Shown here: positions 55,467 to 64,000 of the stretch, one piece after another
How positions within the stretch are numbered: position 1 is the first letter of the stretch
Layout of the letters: each line of letters begins with the position of its first letter
Source of the DNA: Amorphochlora amoebiformis
Lineage: Eukaryota > Cercozoa > Chlorarachniophyceae
Assembly: GCA_054601695.1 (NCBI GenBank)
Contig: BAAHQB010000092.1
Coordinates: 649,249 to 713,248, forward strand
Direction: 5' to 3'
DNA: 64,000 nucleotides
Notes under the pieces: model-generated
Seen by the model: only the letters and a program-made list of their open reading frames with translations
Told to the model about the DNA's origin: nothing
The model's database searches: none
Program-made: the position numbers and the translations under genes

Positions 55467-55544
55467 ATATATCCATATATATATGTAATATATTAGCGCC
55501 TGTGCATCTCTTAGAATTTCAAGGTATATCTAATTTAAGATATC

Positions 55545-55545
<1 letters not shown>
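54825..55545 (-). repeat. about seven extra heads of the thioesterase-like exon
   Basis: The acceptor (TTAAATTAG) and ~43 nt coding [13 protein letters not shown] recur seven times between 54,825 and 55,540, spaced by TA tracts. Each copy ends at GGCGCTAATATATA instead of running on as the intact exon does. Internal changes are few: AAGGTGG/AACGTGG/AAGGTGGAA and loss of four bases in the last copy. Confidence 0.93.
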
Positions 55546-56760
<1,215 letters not shown>

Positions 56761-56848
56761 CTGAACCCTCGAACGCAATAATCCGATAGTTTGGGCGCTT
56801 GCCTTATATCTATCACTTTCCGACCCTGGTGAGGCTTGGGAACCTTGT
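56761..56848 (-). CDS. candidate internal exon
   Basis: An 88-nt minus-strand segment between TTACAAG and GTATGC is open only in one frame: QGSQASPGSESDRYKASAQT followed by IGLLRSRVQ. It may be an upstream exon of the thioesterase-like gene, but no domain is visible. Confidence 0.4.
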
Positions 56849-56898
56849 CTTGTAAGTGTGTATACATATATATATATAATATACATATATATATATAC

Positions 56899-56949
<51 letters not shown>

Positions 56950-56961
56950 AATCATACTCCA

Positions 56962-57140
56962 ACCAGTCTTAGTCAATCGGGTCTGAGGCATATGATGAAT
57001 GCATCGAGGTGAGCGAGCCCAAGTTAATCATAATCCAACCAGTCTTACTCTGTAGGGCCACAGGCATATGATGAATACATCGAGGTGAGCGAGCCCAAGT
57101 TAATTAATCCCACCAGTCTTACTCAATAGGGCCTCTCATA
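56962..57140. repeat. 75-bp tandem repeat, 2.4 copies
   Basis: Starts at 56962, 57038 and 57112 with ACCAGTCTTA and shares CATCGAGGTGAGCGAGCCC. Periods are 76 and 74. No consistent frame. Confidence 0.92.
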
Positions 57141-57234
57141 TCATGGACTACCATTGCTGTACTATATACTATATATATATATATATACATATTATATATA
57201 TATATATATATATATGTTATATTATATATATATT

Positions 57235-57298
<64 letters not shown>

Positions 57299-57330
57299 AC
57301 ACACAACCCACATACACACATACACACACA

Positions 57331-57377
<47 letters not shown>

Positions 57378-57384
57378 TATAATT

Positions 57385-57665
57385 GTGAAGAAGAGTGCAA
57401 TGAATGTTGAGTGTTTATGTGGATATATTTACCCACCTTTGCTGCCATGCCTCTTTTCACTGCTCACAACCGTAGGTGTATCTGGCTACATACCTAGATC
57501 ACTAACTAACCTTCAACCTACAAGGCTAGCAGTATGTGGCTACATATGTGCCTAGATCACTACCTGGGCTTAAAATGTAATCCGAGCAAGGAACACGTTA
57601 CATCCTCCATATACCCCTATGTACACATTTCCATAACTACGATATCTCTACCACGGATGGGAAAC
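57385..57665. other. unique island without a resolved gene
   Basis: 280 bp of non-repeat sequence. It contains an approximate 50-bp repeat (GTATNTGGCTACATA followed by CCTAGATCACTA, twice). Plus and minus frames are open in part but lack good paired splice sites. Confidence 0.5.
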
Positions 57666-57683
57666 CCTATATATATATATACA

Positions 57684-57730
<47 letters not shown>

Positions 57731-57837
57731 ATATATATATATATATGTATGTATACATATATATATAATTTAATATTCAAATGATATACCATCAAATAGA
57801 CCTATTGGTTTGTGTTTGGGTTGACGAGGTCGAATAG

Positions 57838-58150
57838 TCGGTATCGTTATCGCTACCGTTATCGCTACCGCTATCGCTATCGCTATCGCTACCGCTATCG
57901 CTATCCCTGATTTTCTGCCTCACACATGATCTAACAATCACAAGATATCGTCATCGCTACAATCATCTTGATAGTCTTCAGATATCGTTATCGCCACATT
58001 CATCCTCACAATCCTCAGATATCGTTAATGCCACATGTTATCATCCTCACATTCTTCAGATGTCGTTTGTTATCGCCACAATCATCCTCCTCAGATGTCT
58101 TACGTTATCGCCACAATCCTCCTCACAATCCCCAGACACGGTTATCGCTA
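57838..58150. repeat. TATCG(T/C) hexamer array and ~37-bp degenerate repeats
   Basis: (CGCTAT/CGCTAC/CGTTAT)n at 57838-57906, followed by four or five degenerate units of CAGATATCGTTATCGCCACAAT with CATCCTCA. Probably non-coding. Confidence 0.85.
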
Positions 58151-58201
58151 CAATCGCTGCTATAACTACACCTACCACATAATCATCCTCACAAACCTTA
58201 G

Positions 58202-58240
<39 letters not shown>

Positions 58241-58649
58241 TATATATATATATATATATAATATATATATATACTGGTATATATATACTATATATAGCTA
58301 TATATATATATATATATATAATCTATATATATATGTAATTTTACACATATATATATATATAATATATAAAGCTATATATAATATATAAATATAGCTATAT
58401 ATATATGCTATATATATATATATAATATATATATATATATGTAGTGGTATTATACCCATATATATATAATGTAATTCCTTTAACATATATAAGGCTATAG
58501 CCTATATATATATACATACGAGTATATGGTATACATCTATATAATTAACCATATATATATACTGGAATATATATATATTTTTATCCTATATATATCCTAT
58601 ATATATAATATGCATATGATTATGTCTATGATGTATATATATATATATA

Positions 58650-58751
58650 TCTTTTTCTCTCTCTTTTCACTCTCTCTCTCCCTTTCTCTCTTTCTCTCCC
58701 TCTTTCTCTCTCTCTTTCTCTCTCTCTTTTTCTCTCTCCCTGCTTTGTCTC

Positions 58752-58823
<72 letters not shown>

Positions 58824-58915
58824 TCATTCTCTTTCTCTCTCTCCCTTTCTCTCTCTCTTCCTCTCTCTCTCTCTCTTTCTCTCCCTTTCTTCCTCTCTCT
58901 TTCTCTCTCTCTCTT

Positions 58916-58946
<31 letters not shown>

Positions 58947-59255
58947 TTCTCTCTATCTCTTTCTCTCTCTCTCTTTCTCTCTTTCTCTCTTTCACTCTAT
59001 CTCTCTTTTTAACTCTCTCGTTCTCTCTCTCTCTTTCTTTCTTCTCTCTCTGTCTGTCTCTCTCTCTCTTTCTCCTTTCTCTCTTTCTCTCTCTCCCTCT
59101 CGCTCTCTCTCTCTCTCTTCCCATATGTTTTGGTTCTCTCACAGTCTCACATTCTCTCTCTCTCTTTGTCTCTCCCTCTTCCTCTCTCTCTCTCTCCCAT
59201 TTAGTTTTTGTTCTCTCTCACTCTCACTTCCCCCTTCATTGTCTCCTTTCTCTTC
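58650..59255. repeat. CT-rich tract
   Basis: About 600 bp of (CT)n with TTTCTCTCTC units. Pyrimidines are on the plus strand, unlike the long tracts at 15, 43, 45, 52 and 53 kb. Confidence 0.95.
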
Positions 59256-59276
59256 TCTGAATAATATGTATGTATA

Positions 59277-59317
<41 letters not shown>

Positions 59318-59399
59318 TGGTCCGACTGAAGTCTTTCCGAATTCTCATTTTAAATTTCCATGTTGCATGGGTACTTGCTCTTGACTACAAACGAAGAGG

Positions 59400-59625
59400 G
59401 TACTGATGGGTAACATTAGGCGTGACATGCCGTGACGTCACCACGATATCCCGTGACGTCACGCTTTGTCACGGTACCACAAAAAAAGGCCGTAACTACC
59501 GGGTACTAACGGGTACCACCGGGTACTACCGGGTACTACCGGATGATACGATCTCCGAACGATTTCCAGAATCTCCGTCGATCTAGAGCGGTCTATATTA
59601 GGGCTACGATAACGTTTCAATACTG
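59400..59625. repeat. CGTGACGTCAC palindromes and ACCGGGTACT repeats
   Basis: Two copies of the palindrome GTGACGTCAC (59,432 and 59,452) and a GTCACGGTACC, then about five ACCGGGTACT decamers and ATCTCC words shared with 40,480-40,614. This could be a promoter or a remnant of a mobile element 5' end upstream of the copia element. Confidence 0.6.
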
Positions 59626-59704
59626 TACAGACATCAACTCACCGAGCTGCGTTTTCTGATTCTATCTGTATTATTTTATCTCTGTACTAACAATATATAC
59701 ATTA

Positions 59705-59741
<37 letters not shown>

Positions 59742-60012
59742 TGTGTGTTTATTTATATATATATATATATTGTTAACGTATACCGGACCTACAAGCTTAA
59801 CTAGACGTCAGATCGCTAGACTACCGTCATATTCGTAATCTACGCATGCGAATTAGCAATAGTCATCCGAGGGGAAGATCTTCCAAGGGAAGACCTTAGG
59901 TAGGGAAGGCCTTCTACGCGAGAATTTTCTTGTGAATTTAGTCATTATCATTTGCCATAATCCAAACGGACAACAGTCAATCGGACAACTACCACTGCTA
60001 CGCTGACAGGTT

Positions 60013-60911
60013 ATGAGTTTCGAAGCGACACGTACTGCCCTACTCAAGTGGACTGCCAAGCTGAAGCTTACCAAGGAGGACGACTGGACCAAGTACGCCA
60101 AGAGCGTCTCTATGATGGTGAAGGCACTTCAGCTCGAGGACTGCATGAAGCTTGGGGCACGATCCATCATGGATTGGAAGAATCCTGACGCTCTACGTCC
60201 ACAGCATGTGGTTGAGATGAAGGAGGGGAAATGGGCAACGAATCTCGATGGGAAAGAGGACGCGCATATAAAGTTGAGGATGCTACTGCATGCTACATTG
60301 GTGCTCACGGTGGGACGTAAGTATGAACATCTTACAACCGGGAGGGAGGATCCAGTGTACCTCTGGGCTCGTCTGCGCGCTGGCATCGAGGGTCCACGAC
60401 TGTTTAGGAGGATGAAGCTACAGAAGAAGTTGAATCGTCAGACGCTTGACGATTACAGCGGCGATTTCGGGAAGCTGGCTTCGGAGATCGAGGAGACGGC
60501 GGATACACTCACCGGGCTGGGCAAGACCATGGACGACGAGGACAGGATCGTGGGCTCATGATGGCTCTCCCGGAGGACGAGTACGGCTCTACACTCGAGA
60601 ATATTGCACTGCACCCTACTACCTACCAAGCGGCGGTAACGGCGATCACTAGTGTTGCGGCAAGGAAGGCGGCTAACAACTATGAGACCAAGGTAAAGGA
60701 TATCGTGGCGGCCGGCCATGAGCATCAAGGGACCAAGAATCTCAAGGACATGTCTGCGAAGGATCTTGCGAAGATGAAGACTAGGATCGACAAGTTGATG
60801 ACCGCGAAGTCTGGGAGGCCGAAGGGAGCATCGAGGAAGTTCAGGGGCAAATGTTTCAATTGCAAAAAGAAGGGGCACATGAAGAAGGATTGTCCATTGC
60901 TCAACCAATAA
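60013..60911 (+). pseudogene. copia gag with zinc knuckle, split by a frame change
   Basis: The first frame (60013-60561, 182 aa) has the alpha-helical copia gag pattern, including YLWARLRAGIEG and LDDYSGDFGKLASEIEE. It ends in TGA, which overlaps the ATG of the next frame (60558-60911) in the word ATGA. The second frame ends with CFNCKKKGHMKKDC, a CCHC zinc knuckle. A single frame change would link the two. It could be decay or programmed frameshifting. Confidence 0.85.
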
Positions 60912-61838
60912 ATGATGATGCGGCGATACTTGAGGATGGCAGCGAATCGGATTATAACTGGAGCACGGTGGCAGGCAACTGGGGCGACGGCTCGACTGCT
61001 GGATATCTGGTGCTCGACAGTGGATGCACGAGGAGCTGCTTCAAGGACAAGCGGTACTTCAAGACCTTCAGGGTGGTGAAGAATCATGCTTTCAAGCTAG
61101 GCAAACGGCGAGACCCGAATGGAATCCAAGGGCTTTGGGGACGTTGAAGTGCGACTAAGGAATGGGAAAGTACTCAAGATGACCAATGTGGAACATCGAC
61201 CCGGAGCTGCGGCGAACTACGTGGCTCAACGGCGGCTACGTGAAGATGGATATCGACTCAGGTTCGTGGGGGAGCAGGACGACGTCTCGATTATGAAGGA
61301 TGGAGATGAGATCTGCAGGACTTCTGTACTGAAGAAGAAGCTCTTCCTCATCCCTGTGGCGAACGATGATAACCTTGGCGCATGGTTTGACGACAAGGCG
61401 AGGTCGAGGTCCTTATGGAAATGGCACCTGGCACTAGGACATACGCCAAGAAGGGTCATCAAGAAGATGAAGAAGTCGGGAGTCGTGGCTGGATTGTCAA
61501 TTTCGGATGTCAAGGAGCATCCAGAGGTATGCGAATGCTGCCAAGTCACGAAGATGAAGAAGCAACCAATGAGCTCCAAGAAACCGAAGGAGCACAAGGT
61601 GAAGAAGATGTGCTTAGAGAAATGGCATGGAGACGTTATTGGAAAGTACGTCGGGTCACCAGAGGGCAGCTATGCTATCGTTTTGGCCGACGAAGGATCT
61701 GGATACCTGATGGGAACATCGTTAGGAGGCAAGAAGTTTTTCAAGGAGTTCAAGGCTTACCTGGAGATGTTGGAGAACAAAACTGGCAAAAGATTGAAGA
61801 GGTTCGTGTACGAGCGACGGCAAGGAGGTGCTAGATAA
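60912..61838 (+). pseudogene. copia pol: protease, pre-integrase zinc domain, start of integrase
   Basis: The protease motif LVLDSGCTRSCF lies near 61005-61050, then the frame shifts near 61120. The next frame (61119-61838) carries LWKWHLALGHTPRR and CECCQVTKM (the H-H-C-C zinc domain) and the integrase start WHGDVIGKYVG with the first catalytic Asp. It breaks at 61838. Confidence 0.88.
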
Positions 61839-62670
61839 GCAGCTGGTGGACTACTGCCGTGGAAAGGGCATTGAAATCGTTCAGGCAGCACCAAGAACAC
61901 CACAGCAGAATGGGTTCATCGAGGAGGCGAATCCAGACGGTCAAGAGAATGACTCGGGCAGCGCTGAAGCAAAGCGGCTTGGGATTGAAGTATTGGCCAG
62001 CAGCACTCCGATATGCGATATATACACTTAATCGCATACCACCATCACGAGGGAAGAGGACCGCGTACGAGAAAATCTTCAAGAAGAAGCCATCGGTGGC
62101 ACATCTAGCATGCCTTTGGTTTGTGTTTTTTTTTTTTTTTTATGTGGCGTGATATCGTTGTTAAAGGACCCAAAAAACTGGATGGATCAAGGCGGATTCG
62201 GCGGACAAGGCTGAACGATGCAGGTTCCTAAGGATAAACACAGGGGGATATTAGACTAAAACGTTCAAAGTGCTTAAGGAAAACGGTAAAGTGGTGAAAG
62301 AGGGCATACATGTTAGGTTCTACGATACCATATTCAACAAAATTCCAGGCTTCATTATAAATATATATCTTCCTGAGAAGCAGAATGATATATATTTTAT
62401 ATATCCTGAAACCACGCTTCCTCCTTAACGACAAGGCTGCCGACGGAGAGGGGAGAAAAAGAACAATGCACCGGATATGGGGGGCTAGTCTAAAAACGAC
62501 GACGACGACAACGACGACGAAGAAGAAACGGCACCTAGTCGGTCAACACGCACACGCACGCAACGCACAGTATACGACGGACAAGCATGCAGCGATATCC
62601 GAAGCGCTAAGGGCAACGTTGAAGGTGGCTGGCGGCGATGGAGGACTGCATGTTAACGGTATATAGTGAT
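61810..62670 (+). pseudogene. copia integrase end and spacer
   Basis: IEIVQAAPRTPQQNGFIEE gives the second half of the D,D-35-E core. After another shift, RRIQTVKRMTRAALKQSG and YAIYTLNRIPPSRGKRTAYE continue the usual integrase C-terminal region. A T15 run at about 62128 and stops mark further decay. The spacer holds an (ACG/ACA)n Thr-coding run at 62496-62520. Confidence 0.85.
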
Positions 62671-62689
62671 GGCTACAAAATACCGAAAA

Positions 62690-63476
62690 ACCAAAGAAAC
62701 TGGGGGAGGAGGCGAGGCATCTCATCCTGCATGGGTGAAGGCAACCGATGAAGAGATAGAGGCACTGGAGGAGAACGGGACCTGGAAGATCATCGCGCGA
62801 CGACCTGAGATGGGGGTTGTTGGTGTTAGGGCGCTCTACTAGCAGAAACTGAACAAGGATGGTGAACCTGGGGCGCAAGAAAAAAGGCACGCGTGGTGGC
62901 GAAGGGGATATACATTTTCAGTATGGGGTGAGGGATTTAATGATCGATATCTTATCCCCGACACTGAGGATTCCCGATATCTAGCTTAAAGGGCCATTCT
63001 GGCACTTGCACAAGTCAAGGGACGAAAGGTATTGAGTGCGGACATCAACAACGCGTACCTACACGGACCAGAGGACGACGAGAGTCTATATGGAGATACC
63101 AGAGAGCATGAGGGAAAATAAAGTACGATCCAAGCAAATACGTATGTGGACCTTCAAGAAGAGCTATCCCCTACGGGCTGAAGACTGCTGGAGGAACTGG
63201 ACAAACAAATGCTTCGACAAAATAAATATGGAGTCGAAAGGATATCGGAGGTGCAGGAGTGACCCGTGCGTCTACATGCATCATCAGAGGGACGTCATCG
63301 TATGTGTATACGTGGACGACGTCGTGTGTACAGCAGCGCGAGAGAAGGATGGGTAGACGTCTCTGCAAGGCCTCCGTGCTAGATTTGGGATTAAAGAAAT
63401 GGGTGAGCTGGATTTTGTTCTGGGATGATATCGGTGACGAAGATTGGAAAGGACCCTGATAATGTCACAAGAAGCC
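62690..63476 (+). pseudogene. copia reverse transcriptase, frame-broken
   Basis: Visible pieces in changing frames: EEIEALEENGTWKII, VLSADINNAYLHGPEDDESL, VYMEIPESMRENK, and the catalytic YVDDVV at about 63310. Stops and shifts between them show it is inactive as it stands. Confidence 0.88.
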
Positions 63477-63599
63477 TACGCTAAGAGGATTCTGATCGAG
63501 TACAAGATGCAAAACTGCAAGGGAGTACACCAGCGCCTATGGCACCATCTGTGAAGCTCACCAAAGACGAAGAAGGACCTGGAGTTGACCAAGAAAAAA

Positions 63600-64000
63600 T
63601 ATCGGCTCCATTATTGGGAAGATTGCGTACTTAGCAACATGTACAAGACCGGACTTAGAAAAACGGCATCAAGTCACAGGTACCTGAACGATCCGAAGCG
63701 AAGTCACATGCTGGCTGTAGAGTACGCCCTGAGGTACATCAAGCGTACACTGCACTACGGACTTCGGTTCACGAACGCTGGGACTGATATGAAGATGTAT
63801 GTCGACGCTGATCATGCTGGATGCCTGGATACTAGAAGGTCGACAAGTGGATGTTTGATCATCTTCGGAGGAAATTTGATACATTGGCGTTCGAAGCGAC
63901 AGACAATTGCTGTGAAGAGCTCAGCCATTGCCGAGTACGTCGCTTTGTCGGAAGGGCTGGACGAATTGCTATGGATGCGGAACTTATTTTTAGAGTTGGA
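63600..64000 (+). pseudogene. copia RNase H (partial at window edge)
   Basis: IIGKIAYLATCTRPDLE is followed, after a frame change, by one open frame from 63666 to the window end: MKMYVDADHAGCLDTRRSTS, SKRQTIAVKSSAIAEYVALS and LDELLWMRNLFLEL. These are standard copia RNase H signatures. This is the best preserved part of the element. Confidence 0.9.

Larger units (their letters stand above)
60013..64000 (+). mobile_element. decayed Ty1/copia LTR retrotransposon, truncated by the window edge
   Basis: Domains run in copia order: gag with zinc knuckle, protease, pre-integrase zinc domain, integrase, reverse transcriptase, RNase H. The reading frame is broken at least six times. Integrase precedes reverse transcriptase, which separates copia from gypsy types. 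No 5' LTR or primer-binding site could be identified, and the 3' LTR would be beyond 64,000. Codon use is GC-richer than the surrounding DNA. Confidence 0.93.

Noticed and set aside
59400-60012. 5' LTR of the copia element
   Set aside because: No matching second copy is in the window, no clear TG...CA ends and no primer-binding site could be recognised.

Overview
The window is nuclear DNA of a microbial eukaryote. The evidence is spliceosomal GT-AG introns (some only 36-61 nt), F-box/LRR, PP2C, ELM2/PHD/ARID and membrane-anchored glycosyltransferase genes, TTAGGG-type repeat arrays and a Ty1/copia element. I cannot name the clade. Most of the DNA is (TA)n microsatellite, with long GA/CT tracts and TTAGGG/CCCTAA-like arrays. 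Long frames made of IYIY, SLSL or GLGL residues are repeat artefacts. The short non-repetitive islands in the TA sea are nearly all exons or copies of exon edges.

Layout: 10-3,821 (-) F-box/LRR gene, 3' part uncertain; 4,168-8,039 (+) PP2C phosphatase gene, head-to-head with it; 8,487-33,957 (-) one gene of about 43 tiny exons (about 2.6 kb coding in 25.5 kb) for a signal-anchored protein with a GT4 domain followed by a GT2 domain; 34,260-36,510 (+) ELM2-PHD-C5HCH-ARID-AT-hook chromatin protein, head-to-head with it; 37,574-42,132 (-) unidentified multi-exon gene; 43.6-52.2 kb (-) scattered small exons of unknown protein(s); 53,682-54,718 (-) exons resembling a TesB/ACOT8 acyl-CoA thioesterase; 55-60 kb mostly repeats; 60,013-64,000 (+) decayed copia retrotransposon running off the right edge.

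The most unusual signal is repeated duplication of exon borders. Short segments holding one splice site and the adjoining part of an exon, bounded by TA tracts, occur 2 to 9 times around many exons. In several of them, differences between copies are nearly all synonymous. TTAGGG-like arrays also lie directly beside splice sites, with CCCTAA on the sense strand, so they supply CTAAC and pyrimidines where a branch point and acceptor are expected.

All exon models come from reading splice signals, phase continuity and family motifs by eye. No search, alignment or transcript was available.
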